This document shows positions 53,769 through 62,827 of a DNA stretch of 64,000 nt, one piece after another. The number at the start of each line of letters is the position of its first letter. Within the stretch, counting starts at the first letter, position 1. The DNA is taken from NCBI GenBank assembly GCA_964448115.1, contig CAYUVA010000002.1, positions 62,001-126,000 of the forward strand. Reading direction: 5' to 3'. Source of the DNA: CAYUVA01 sp964448115 [NCBI: uncultured bacterium]. Its GTDB lineage: Bacteria > CAYUVA01. A program made the translations under genes and the position numbers. The notes beneath the pieces are model-generated. The model had not been told where the DNA came from and did no database searches. It saw only the letters and a list, made by a program, of their open reading frames with translations.

Positions 53769-55979
53769 TCAATCATATTCAATGTTAGATATTACCATGA
53801 TCCCATGCAGATTCTGCCTTGCAGGAAGGTACCCAGGATCGATGGATAATGCTTGTCTGAAAAGCTCGAGTGCCTTCGCGCTATTTCCCCTTTTTCCATA
53901 ACAGACACCAAGAAGATTCAATACGGGGGCTGTTGGCTGACTTTCTGCCAGGTATCTCTCAATGTATCTTGTAGCCTGCTTAATCCTCTCCTGGGTCAAC
54001 AGCTCGGTTGCCAGGTTTATAAGGGCAGGGCTGAAGGTCGGCTCTACCTCTAGGGCACGGCTGAAATACTTAATCGCCCGTCTTTTATCCCCCATTTCGT
54101 TGAAGATGACTCCCAGGTTATTCAGCGCCCGAAAGTGCCTGGCATTGCACCTAAGCGCCCTGCGGTAGTTCTTGATTGAACGCCTATGGGCACCGATCTC
54201 TCCATAGAAGCAACCCAGGTTATAGTAACAATCAGCATCCTCGGACTGAAGCTCAAGGGCTTGATCTGCCCATCGGATAGCCTCCTTTATCTTCCCTTTA
54301 CGGTATGCCAGCAGGCTGAAGATCTTGTAAGCACGCGGATTATCGGGCACAAGCGACAGAGAAAGACATAAATCAGCCTCAAGGTCATCTAGCTTATCAT
54401 CAGGCACATGAGCAAGGTCCTTGCGATTAGGATCGATCAGGAAGTAAGCGAAGCGAGAGATTATATCCCTGAATTCATTGCCTGATTTTATATACACCAT
54501 GCTGCTATTATCCCAGTAAACAAGTATGAAGTCCTTGTTCTGAGCCAAAGCATCTTGAATGGCGGAGTTGTCCTTATCGTTCCGTGAGTATTCACAGACT
54601 GCCAGGCGAACATTGTATTGCTCCAGGAACGGCGCAAGCGGTAGTCGTCCAGTTGCAAGAGCCTCGTATTCCTTTAGTATCCTCTCGCCGTAAAGAAGGG
54701 ATCGCCCATCGACGAAGACCTTGCACTGGGGATAAAGAGAATAAAGCAGGTAACCGCCCCAGTGATACGGATTTACCATGTTGCCCGATATGCCATTTTG
54801 CTTGATAAACTCGGCAGCCTGGACAGGAAATACGCCCTCCCTTATCCCAATACCGAAGCGATAGCCATCCTGAGCCAGCGGAATGATGACACTTAGGGCG
54901 ATTAGCAAAGCAGTGCCAAAGACATAGCATTTCCTTTGAATATTCATATTTAGTCTTAGCTTTCCTAACCTGCCAATAGCACCCTGCAGGTTACTCACCA
55001 ACGATGGGGTGTTGAGCAATAGAAACAATGCTATGTGGCGCCTTGAATAGTAAGCCATATAGGCGGTCAGAAGGTAGATAAACAGGTCAACGAAGCTCAC
55101 CCTAGAAAAGGAAACAAGAAAACTTATCGCCCATAGTATAAGGAAAATCCAGAAGGGTGCATAGCTCCAGGATAACTCGCTAGGCATCCATTCCTGTATC
55201 TGCGCGGTGTATAGCTTACCACCATACAGCGTGATAGGGTAAAGGATGCTCTTGACTCCATTGGGATTTAACATTAGCAAAGGAATCGAGATCAAAGTGG
55301 AGCCGGTAACCATGGCTAATGCCCTTTTATCCATCGGTTGTGAATAGGCGCTTCGATCCAATATCCTGCCCATAATATGCATGGCAATAAGAAGGTATGC
55401 GAAGATGAAGCTGGCATGCAGATTAACCCAAAGCACCATCAATACTGGGAACAGTAGGCAAATACTTCCGAGGGCAGGTTTTTTATTATTCGTAAGCAGG
55501 CAATATGTAAGCAGGCAATGCAGAAGGCATATCAATATCAACGAAAAGACCTCTGGTCGCGGAGAGAAACGGCTCCGGGCGCCCAATATCATAAGTATCA
55601 TGGCAAAGGAACTGACGATGAACCTGCCACTGCGTAAGCGGACAGTAAGAAGTACCAGCACTAGACACAACATAGCGCCGACGGTGCCGAGCGCTGTCAA
55701 TCCAGGCACACCCAGTAGGCTATGTGTCAAATACAGGATGACCTGGGAGAGCCACTGGTGATTTATCCAAGTTCGTTGTCCGGTCACGAAGGAAAAGGGG
55801 TCTTGTTGGGGGATTGACCGAGTATTTATGATGAGCTCGCCGGATTTAATGTGCATGAAGGTGTCGTAAGTCTGCACCTGGTAGAGGGTCATCGCAACTG
55901 TAAACAGAAGCAAAGATAGTACTAGGTACAGGTTTTCTTGGCTTTTAAGGCGTTTTCGTATGTCGAAAAACACACCCAT
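53769..55979 (-). CDS. polytopic membrane protein with C-terminal TPR domain
   Basis: 736 residues. About ten to eleven membrane helices (about 18-375) begin with a loop containing DTFMHIKSGELIINTRSIP, then HQWLSQVILYL. These segments recur in a common but uncharacterised group related to GT-C glycosyltransferases. A globular periplasmic region (about 390-510) and five or six TPR motifs (about 545-725, e.g. ADCYYNLGCFYGEIGAHRRSI) follow. The TPRs would bind partner proteins outside the membrane. The catalytic status of the membrane part is unknown; the acidic loop after helix 1 is compatible with GT-C. No Shine-Dalgarno sequence is seen. Confidence 0.75.
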   Translation of the reverse strand: MGVFFDIRKRLKSQENLYLVLSLLLFTVAMTLYQVQTYDTFMHIKSGELIINTRSIPQQDPFSFVTGQRTWINHQWLSQVILYLTHSLLGVPGLTALGTVGAMLCLVLVLLTVRLRSGRFIVSSFAMILMILGARSRFSPRPEVFSLILICLLHCLLTYCLLTNNKKPALGSICLLFPVLMVLWVNLHASFIFAYLLIAMHIMGRILDRSAYSQPMDKRALAMVTGSTLISIPLLMLNPNGVKSILYPITLYGGKLYTAQIQEWMPSELSWSYAPFWIFLILWAISFLVSFSRVSFVDLFIYLLTAYMAYYSRRHIALFLLLNTPSLVSNLQGAIGRLGKLRLNMNIQRKCYVFGTALLIALSVIIPLAQDGYRFGIGIREGVFPVQAAEFIKQNGISGNMVNPYHWGGYLLYSLYPQCKVFVDGRSLLYGERILKEYEALATGRLPLAPFLEQYNVRLAVCEYSRNDKDNSAIQDALAQNKDFILVYWDNSSMVYIKSGNEFRDIISRFAYFLIDPNRKDLAHVPDDKLDDLEADLCLSLSLVPDNPRAYKIFSLLAYRKGKIKEAIRWADQALELQSEDADCYYNLGCFYGEIGAHRRSIKNYRRALRCNARHFRALNNLGVIFNEMGDKRRAIKYFSRALEVEPTFSPALINLATELLTQERIKQATRYIERYLAESQPTAPVLNLLGVCYGKRGNSAKALELFRQALSIDPGYLPARQNLHGIMVISNIEYD

Positions 55980-56106
55980 AAGGACTAGTATAACTTTAAC
56001 TGCGGAAATATCTATTCGAGAAAAACATTCCCAGCCAACTAGACTTCACTCAAGGTAACGAATAAAATAGCTTTGCTAAAGTAAAACAAGAATCCTTAAT
56101 TTTTTT

Positions 56107-59100
56107 ATGATAGAATATCTAGGTGGTTGGGGTTACCTGGTACCGATATTATTAGTGGTAATCGGTCTTCTTCTCGTTTTCATAAAGGACAGGCTGCTTG
56201 TTTTGTGTTTAATAGCCTGCTCGATAATAACTACTATATGCATCAATATCATGGCTTACCCGCTTGGATTGGTCGATCCATTGAGGTTGAGGAACATCTT
56301 TATATTCGAGCTTTTTTATGAAAACACGGTTAATCAGGTTATTTTCTGTTCAGCCTCTATTGTGATATTGATTGTTTTTTGGGCGCTTTTTATTATCAGA
56401 AGGGCGCATTCTAAGTGTTTTTCTGTCTCATTATTTGCCATTGTTATTGGACAGGTGCTGCTAGTCTTTGATATTCCCACATCCGGTTATCTAATGTTGA
56501 TCTGTGGATCGATCTCTGTATTGGTCTTGTTGTTTATATATATCAATCCTCCTGGCAGTTCAAGAGCTGTCTCCAGTCCTCTAATTTATCGTTGGATATT
56601 TATCGCATTATTGCTCATCGTATTTGGCTTAGGCATATTCTTTCGTTTATATAGACTCACAGAGATACCTAATGGCTTGTGCGATGATGCTGCTACTCAT
56701 GGAATTTTCGCCTCCAAGTTCGCCGATGGTTTAATATTGCCCCAGATATACTACGGCATAAAAGAGGGCGCTTTTATGGTTTTTGCTGGTTATGTATTCA
56801 AGCTGTTCGGCTCCAGCTATTTCAATCTGCGCCTTTCAGCCTCAATACTAGGGATGCTCAATTTGATCGTATTTTATCTACTACTAAGGGTCATATTCAC
56901 AAGATGGTTTGCGCTAGCTGGAACTTTTATTATGTCAGTTTACAGCTTCCATGTAACCTTTTCACGCTTTGGGCTTAGGATCATTATGATACCGCTGTGC
57001 GTAACCATTTTTTTATTTTTCTTTTTCAAGGCGATAAATACACAACGGCTTATTTACTTTATCTTAAGCGGGTTGTCTCTACCCTTGGGTTTGTATGTCT
57101 ATACCGGCTACAAGTTCGTCCCGTTTTTAGGACTACTAAGCTTCATCATAGTTATTGTCCTGAAAGGGAACTTTTTGCGGGCAAGCTGGTGGAAGCTGAT
57201 ACTTATGTTCATTGCCATAGCAGCGGTGGTGTATCCGATCGCGGCAAATTATTACTTCAATCCCAATACGGACATGCACTTTTTTTCCTGGCGAGAGAAG
57301 GAACAGACCGTGCTAGGGCGAAAAGACATGCTCGATTCGCTTGTTGATAACCTGTTAATAATATTAAAGAATTTTCACTATCGAATGCACCCGGGACCCT
57401 GGTACCGACATAAGGGTGGCATAATGGATCCTGTCTTGGCTGTGCTTTTCACTATTGGTCTGATCTATTGCCTTCGTTATTTGCTTCGCTGGGAGAATGC
57501 GATATTATTTTCATGGCTGGTAATCCCTTTAGCCTTTGCTTCGTTACTCACCGCAGTTGAGCCAAGACGCTTAGCTTTTATCATTCCCATCATCATTATC
57601 CTCGCTGTGCAAGGGCTGAGATTGATCATCAGCATCTATCCCAGGCTGCAAAGGTTGCCTGGTGTCCTTATCTTAATAGTTGTTCTGCTTTTTATGGGAT
57701 ATCTTGAGTATCAGACCTTGTTTGTTGAGATTGCCAACTGTCGCTTCTGGCCAGAGATGGAATTCCGTGATCTGATAAGTAACCGGATTGCTGAAAATTA
57801 TAAAGATCATGTAATCTTCGTTCCAGGCGAACATCTCAAGCACGCTCAGGCGACCTTTTTATTATATAATCAAGCCAAGACCGATGAATATAAACGCAAT
57901 GTTCACCTGATCCATCAATTCGGTCAGATCCTCCCCTTTACTCCCGACATCGACATGGATGTGCTGCTTATAAGCGATGCCAGAAGCGACTTCGACAGCT
58001 TCTTCTATTCGCTCAAGGCTCTTTATCCCGGCGCCCAGATCGAGTCCCTCAAGGACACACGAGGGAAGGTAAGCCTTAAAATAGCATACATTCCACTGAC
58101 TGATATCGTCAACACCTTTGGCTTATTGCGAAAGGCTTTAACTGAAAATGGGATTACTACCCAGCGAAGCACAAAGATCGATCTAGCCGGATTATCAGGT
58201 GATGCCTTGAGAAGTAAGGTGGTATGGGAGGGTTCTTTATTCTCACCTGGCGAGTGTATTATGGAACTGAACGCCAGGCTTGCAGGCGAACTTGAGGTCT
58301 CCATTGATAATTATCGCTATCAAGTTAGTGCTCCTACAGCGGCTGATAGCCTTAAACTAAGCCATCCCCTCTCTTATGGGCTTCACGATATCAGGCTGGT
58401 TTATGAATTTAGCCAAGAGGCTGCTGATTGCCAGGTAACCATCTTGGGCGATGAGCTGGGCAAGCGGATAGATCTTATGTCCATGCTTTACACCTTCCCA
58501 GCCAGCCATAGCGAGCTTAGGGCGGCGCCGGTTAAGCGCTATGATTGTGATTTTGTCCACCTCGCAAGCACATCCAGGCTAAATGTTGATAATAGACCTT
58601 GTAATATCGGCGATTTTCTGGTCGATGATCAGGGCTATATATGGTTTGCAGACAAGCATTCGCTTAATGTACATAAAATCAACATGGAAGGAGATTTCCT
58701 CGATCGCATACGCAGCCAAACAGATCCAGAGGGTAGTTTCTCTCCTGATTTCCAAATAGGCATGGACGATGATGGTTTCCTGCGGATCTCCGACCCCTTC
58801 AAACGAAGAGTCGCAATTGTTGATCCTACGACCAAGGAAGAAAAGGTCATTCAAACCCCCTTCATCCCTTTGCGCAACAGCATAGCAGTAAGCAGCGATG
58901 GGAATTCAGTTGTCTCCTACCCTCACATGAGATGCATAAGAACTTTTGACAAAAATGGTAAAGTGATAAAGGAGCTAGCGCTTTGCGGCAAGGTAGATTC
59001 GGTGCGATTATTTAAGCCATTTACGCTGGCATTCAACAAGGTCGATGAGCTATACATCTTCGATTTAGGAAATAATCACCTGATAACCCTGGACGAGGAT

Positions 59101-59385
59101 TACAAGGTACGCTCGTATTTTTATGCTGGCGCCAATATGAACGAGGTGTTTCATATTGCAGTGGACTGGGATGGTTGGATATACCTTGTATCCGAGGTGA
59201 ACTGGAAGGTTTATGTCTTCGATGGTGAGGGTAACTTGGTTGTAACCGAGCGATTTCCTGGTGCATATTTCAGTGCTCCAGGGGCTAGGCATCTAGTCAA
59301 CCTTCGCATCAACCACCACTTACGAAGGATATATGTTTGCTTCAACTCGCGATTCATCGCCGAGTTCAAGAAGGTGTGTCGATAG
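56107..59385 (+). CDS. GT39-like membrane protein fused to a six-bladed beta-propeller (NHL-like)
   Basis: 1092 residues. Three short N-terminal helix groups precede a GT-C-like domain (about 160-560): FFRLYRLTEIPNGLCDDAATHG carries the acidic motif after helix 1, and about ten more helices follow. A soluble region (about 570-820) leads to an NHL/six-bladed propeller at the end (about 830-1090), with repeats such as IGDFLVDDQGYIWFADK and VFHIAVDWDGWIYLVSE. A sugar transferase joined to a propeller suggests that the propeller recruits the acceptor or other proteins outside the membrane. The acceptor is unknown. The ATG follows a run of Ts and has no ribosome site. Confidence 0.8.
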   Translation: MIEYLGGWGYLVPILLVVIGLLLVFIKDRLLVLCLIACSIITTICINIMAYPLGLVDPLRLRNIFIFELFYENTVNQVIFCSASIVILIVFWALFIIRRAHSKCFSVSLFAIVIGQVLLVFDIPTSGYLMLICGSISVLVLLFIYINPPGSSRAVSSPLIYRWIFIALLLIVFGLGIFFRLYRLTEIPNGLCDDAATHGIFASKFADGLILPQIYYGIKEGAFMVFAGYVFKLFGSSYFNLRLSASILGMLNLIVFYLLLRVIFTRWFALAGTFIMSVYSFHVTFSRFGLRIIMIPLCVTIFLFFFFKAINTQRLIYFILSGLSLPLGLYVYTGYKFVPFLGLLSFIIVIVLKGNFLRASWWKLILMFIAIAAVVYPIAANYYFNPNTDMHFFSWREKEQTVLGRKDMLDSLVDNLLIILKNFHYRMHPGPWYRHKGGIMDPVLAVLFTIGLIYCLRYLLRWENAILFSWLVIPLAFASLLTAVEPRRLAFIIPIIIILAVQGLRLIISIYPRLQRLPGVLILIVVLLFMGYLEYQTLFVEIANCRFWPEMEFRDLISNRIAENYKDHVIFVPGEHLKHAQATFLLYNQAKTDEYKRNVHLIHQFGQILPFTPDIDMDVLLISDARSDFDSFFYSLKALYPGAQIESLKDTRGKVSLKIAYIPLTDIVNTFGLLRKALTENGITTQRSTKIDLAGLSGDALRSKVVWEGSLFSPGECIMELNARLAGELEVSIDNYRYQVSAPTAADSLKLSHPLSYGLHDIRLVYEFSQEAADCQVTILGDELGKRIDLMSMLYTFPASHSELRAAPVKRYDCDFVHLASTSRLNVDNRPCNIGDFLVDDQGYIWFADKHSLNVHKINMEGDFLDRIRSQTDPEGSFSPDFQIGMDDDGFLRISDPFKRRVAIVDPTTKEEKVIQTPFIPLRNSIAVSSDGNSVVSYPHMRCIRTFDKNGKVIKELALCGKVDSVRLFKPFTLAFNKVDELYIFDLGNNHLITLDEDYKVRSYFYAGANMNEVFHIAVDWDGWIYLVSEVNWKVYVFDGEGNLVVTERFPGAYFSAPGARHLVNLRINHHLRRIYVCFNSRFIAEFKKVCR

Positions 59386-59424
59386 GTGCTAAAAACTGGC
59401 GATTGGCAGTTGTTGGCAGCCAGG

Positions 59425-59454
59425 TTGACACGAGACATTATTATGAATTAATAT
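59425..59454 (+). promoter_or_regulatory. upstream promoter candidate for secA
   Basis: A perfect TTGACA (59425-59430), an 18-base spacer and TAATAT (59449-59454) lie about 135 bases before the secA ATG and 40 bases after the preceding stop. A leader of about 130 bases would result, which could hold regulatory structure. Confidence 0.4.
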
Positions 59455-59534
59455 TATCAACATTTATAATCTACTATCATTCCTTTCTTTTTACAATTAT
59501 GCCTCTTAATTATTATGATCTTCCGTTGATCTGT

Positions 59535-59563
59535 TTGATCTCGATGGCAAAAACTCCTATATT
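59535..59563 (+). promoter_or_regulatory. proximal promoter for secA
   Basis: TTGATC (59535-59540), a 17-base spacer and TATATT (59558-59563) lie 28 bases before the ATG at 59591. The AAAGGG ribosome site falls between. Confidence 0.5.
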
Positions 59564-59590
59564 TCCATACTGGAAAGGGTATTGATAATA

Positions 59591-62113
59591 ATGCTGCTTG
59601 AAGGCGTACTGAAAAAGATATTCGGCACTAAGCACGAGCGGGATATAAAGCGAATGCAACCGCTGGTGGATGAAATAAACCAACTATACGACCAGTACGA
59701 CCGGCTGTCCGACTTCGACCTGCGCAAGAAAAGCATTGAACTTAAGCGCCGAATGCGTGCTGGTGAAGCGCATGAGGATATGATCCCGCAGGCATTCTCC
59801 GCGGTCAGGGAAACCTCCAAACGCACCATTGGAATGAGGCACTATGATGTGCAGCTTATCGGCGGAATCGTGCTCTTTCAGGGCAAGATCGCCGAGATGA
59901 AGACTGGCGAAGGCAAGACACTGGTGGCAACGCTCCCTTGCTACCTGGAGGGCTTAACTAATCGGGGGGTGCATCTGGTTACGGTCAACGATTATCTTGC
60001 AAGGCGAGATCGCGACTGGATGGGACCAATCTATGAATTCCTCGGCTTAAGAGTCGGTGCAATACAGAATCAAGACTCCGATGAACAAAGAAAGATCGCC
60101 TATAACTGCAATATCACCTTCGGCACTAACAATGAGTTCGGCTTCGATTACCTGCGAGATAACATGAAATTCAGTCTTAGCGACTATGTACAGCAGACCG
60201 GGCATAACTATGCAATCATCGACGAGGTTGACAGCATCTTGATCGACGAGGCGAGAACCCCGCTGATCATAAGCGGTCCTGCCGAGGAATCGACCGATAA
60301 GTATGTAGTCGCCGATCGCATCATCCCAAAGCTAAAAGAAAATATAGACTACAAGAAGGAGGAGAAGCATAACTCTGTCTTTCTGACCGAAGAGGGCGTG
60401 GTCAAGACCGAGAAGCTCATGGGCATCGATAATCTTTACCACCCTTCCAACATCGAGTGGCTGCACCATGTCGAGCAGGCGCTGAAGGCTCACTCCATGT
60501 TCAAGCGCGATGTGCACTATGTGGTGAAGAACCGAGAAGTAATAATCGTTGATGAGTTCACCGGTCGCCTGATGCCGGGAAGGCGATACAGCGATGGGCT
60601 TCACCAGGCGCTGGAGGCAAAGGAAAAAATACCGATCCAGAACGAAAATCAGACCTTGGCTACTATAACATTGCAGAACTACTTCAGGATGTACGACAAG
60701 CTTGCCGGCATGACCGGCACCGCAGATACCGAGGCTGCCGAGTTCAAGGAGATATACAAGCTCGATGTGGTGGTCATCCCCACCAACCGCCCCCTGATCA
60801 GAAATAACTACCCGGATGTCATCTATAAGACCAAAGATGAGAAGTACCGAGCTGTTATCAAAGAGATTATGGATATGAATAGCAAGGGGAGACCATGTCT
60901 AGTGGGCACCATAAGCATCGAGACCTCGGAGCTGCTATCATCAATGCTAAAGAAAAAGCGCATCCCCCACGAGGTGCTCAACGCCAAACACCACGAGCGA
61001 GAGGCAAAGATCGTAGCCAAAGCCGGGCAGGAGGGGGCTGTAACCATCGCAACCAATATGGCTGGTAGGGGTACTGATATCATACTCGGACCGGGGGTGG
61101 CTAAAAAAGGCGGTCTGCATATAATCGGCACCGAGCGCCACGAAGCCAGACGCATCGATAACCAGTTGCGCGGTCGCGCTGGTAGGCAAGGAGACCCCGG
61201 CTCATCACGATTCTTCTTATCACTTGAGGACGACCTGGTGCGCATTTTCGCCTCGGATACCATTCAGGGGATAATGAACAAGATCTGGGCTCAGGAGGAT
61301 ATGCCCCTGGAACACAGCCTGCTCACCCGCTCCATAGAGAAGGCACAGGGTAAGGTCGAGATGCAGAACTTCGAGATTAGAAAGAATCTTCTCAAGTTTG
61401 ATGATGTAATGAACAAACAGCGCGAGGTGGTCTATGAGCGCAGGAAGACCATACTTGATGCCCAAGACCTCAAAGAAGAGCTGATGCGCAATATCGATGA
61501 GTACCTGGAGATAGTCATCGATAAATATACCGATGCAAAGTATCCCGAAGATTGGGATTGGGAAGGGCTGGATATAGAGATGTTCTCCCGCTTCGGTGTA
61601 CACTTCAAGCCATCGGAGGATGAGATAGTCAATTATACCCGCGATGTGCTTGCTGAGGATATACGCGATATGATCATCAGGCTATATGAGGAGAGAAAAA
61701 CGAAGATTGGTGAAAAGGAGTTCAACAAGATCATCCGCTTCTTTTTGCTTCGTACACTCGATATCCAGTGGAAGGATCACCTGCTGGCAATGGATCACCT
61801 CAAGGAGGGGATCGGGCTTAGAGGATATGGACAGATCGATCCTCTGCTCGCCTATAAGAAGGAGGGCTTCGAGCTGTTTATGGATATGAACGACCGCTTC
61901 GTCTCCGATAGCCTGAGACAGATATTCACCATTAAAGTAGATGAGGATATAGTGCTCACTGATCGTCCTGCAACCCAGGAGTTTATCTACAGCGCCCCGT
62001 CCCTCGAAGATGCGCCCAAGCATAAACAGGCAAAAAGCAAGAAAATAGGCAGAAATGAGCCTTGTCCCTGCGGAAGCGGCAAGAAATACAAGCACTGCTG
62101 CGGAAGGACATGA
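59591..62113 (+). CDS. secA: preprotein translocase ATPase SecA
   Basis: 840 residues from the ATG at 59591; a TTG at 59582 is in frame but only two bases after the GGAAAGGG ribosome site, so the ATG (11 bases away) is preferred. All SecA parts are present: Walker [62 protein letters not shown] and [15 protein letters not shown]-terminal zinc-binding SEC-C motif ([16 protein letters not shown]) binds SecB or the ribosome. It pushes unfolded secretory proteins through SecYEG. Length is slightly below that of E. coli (901). Two promoter candidates precede it. Confidence 0.97.
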   Translation: MLLEGVLKKIFGTKHERDIKRMQPLVDEINQLYDQYDRLSDFDLRKKSIELKRRMRAGEAHEDMIPQAFSAVRETSKRTIGMRHYDVQLIGGIVLFQGKIAEMKTGEGKTLVATLPCYLEGLTNRGVHLVTVNDYLARRDRDWMGPIYEFLGLRVGAIQNQDSDEQRKIAYNCNITFGTNNEFGFDYLRDNMKFSLSDYVQQTGHNYAIIDEVDSILIDEARTPLIISGPAEESTDKYVVADRIIPKLKENIDYKKEEKHNSVFLTEEGVVKTEKLMGIDNLYHPSNIEWLHHVEQALKAHSMFKRDVHYVVKNREVIIVDEFTGRLMPGRRYSDGLHQALEAKEKIPIQNENQTLATITLQNYFRMYDKLAGMTGTADTEAAEFKEIYKLDVVVIPTNRPLIRNNYPDVIYKTKDEKYRAVIKEIMDMNSKGRPCLVGTISIETSELLSSMLKKKRIPHEVLNAKHHEREAKIVAKAGQEGAVTIATNMAGRGTDIILGPGVAKKGGLHIIGTERHEARRIDNQLRGRAGRQGDPGSSRFFLSLEDDLVRIFASDTIQGIMNKIWAQEDMPLEHSLLTRSIEKAQGKVEMQNFEIRKNLLKFDDVMNKQREVVYERRKTILDAQDLKEELMRNIDEYLEIVIDKYTDAKYPEDWDWEGLDIEMFSRFGVHFKPSEDEIVNYTRDVLAEDIRDMIIRLYEERKTKIGEKEFNKIIRFFLLRTLDIQWKDHLLAMDHLKEGIGLRGYGQIDPLLAYKKEGFELFMDMNDRFVSDSLRQIFTIKVDEDIVLTDRPATQEFIYSAPSLEDAPKHKQAKSKKIGRNEPCPCGSGKKYKHCCGRT

Positions 62114-62153
62114 AGACCTTGACTTTTTTCACTAAATAAACACGCCGAGATGC

Positions 62154-62786
62154 TCAAGGCGAGTAGATCGCCAAGCACACCTTGGAGCCATGTATTTCAA
62201 GTATATTCTTGGTTGATAAAGGCAATCTTTTATCGCAATTATAATAAGTGATTATCGAACCACCAGGCGCTAACAAGCTTTGGGCTTGTTGGATTATATT
62301 TTCCATATCCCCTACTGCTCGCATGGTAATGCACTTAAAGCAGGATATGCCTTGTTGCTGGTCAATAAACTCCTCGAGGCGCATCATCTTAATATCCACA
62401 TTCTCCAACCCGCACAGGCGCTTGATATGGCACAGAAAGGCATATCTTTTTTCCCTCGGCTCCAGGAGTGTAAAGCTCTTTTTATCAAAGACAACTGCCA
62501 ACGGCAAGGCTGGGAATCCTCCTCCGCTGCCGATGTCAAGGATATCCTCAGCGGCGAGAAATTCCTCCACCTTGCAGAGATAGAGCGACTCGTACAACAG
62601 GGTATCTACCAACTCCTCGAAGCTCCTGATCCCGCACAGGTTGATTTTCTTATTCCAGCGCAAAAGCTCATTGAGGTAGGTTAGCAGATGCTGTTCGGCA
62701 CTAGTGGATGCCCTCAAACCGGCTCTGCGCAGGATAGCCTCTATAAGCTCAACTTTCGCCTCGCCGCCTGTGGTTCCCTTTGCCAT
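62154..62786 (-). CDS. rsmG: 16S rRNA (guanine-527-N7) methyltransferase RsmG
   Basis: 210 residues, the usual length. SAM-binding motifs are clear: DIGSGGGFPALPLAVVF (motif I), LLEPREKRYAFL, and ITMRAVGDMENIIQQ. The N-terminal LLTYLNELLRWNKKINLCGI region is the family's RNA-binding helix set. It methylates G527 of 16S rRNA; loss gives low-level streptomycin resistance in other bacteria. It is convergent with secA (40 bp apart) and divergent from the last gene. No Shine-Dalgarno sequence is seen before the ATG. The usual gidA/parAB neighbours are absent. Confidence 0.93.
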   Translation of the reverse strand: MAKGTTGGEAKVELIEAILRRAGLRASTSAEQHLLTYLNELLRWNKKINLCGIRSFEELVDTLLYESLYLCKVEEFLAAEDILDIGSGGGFPALPLAVVFDKKSFTLLEPREKRYAFLCHIKRLCGLENVDIKMMRLEEFIDQQQGISCFKCITMRAVGDMENIIQQAQSLLAPGGSIITYYNCDKRLPLSTKNILEIHGSKVCLAIYSP

Positions 62787-62827
62787 AATGAGTTGTCGAT
62801 ATTACAATCGCCTATATGGATGTTAGG

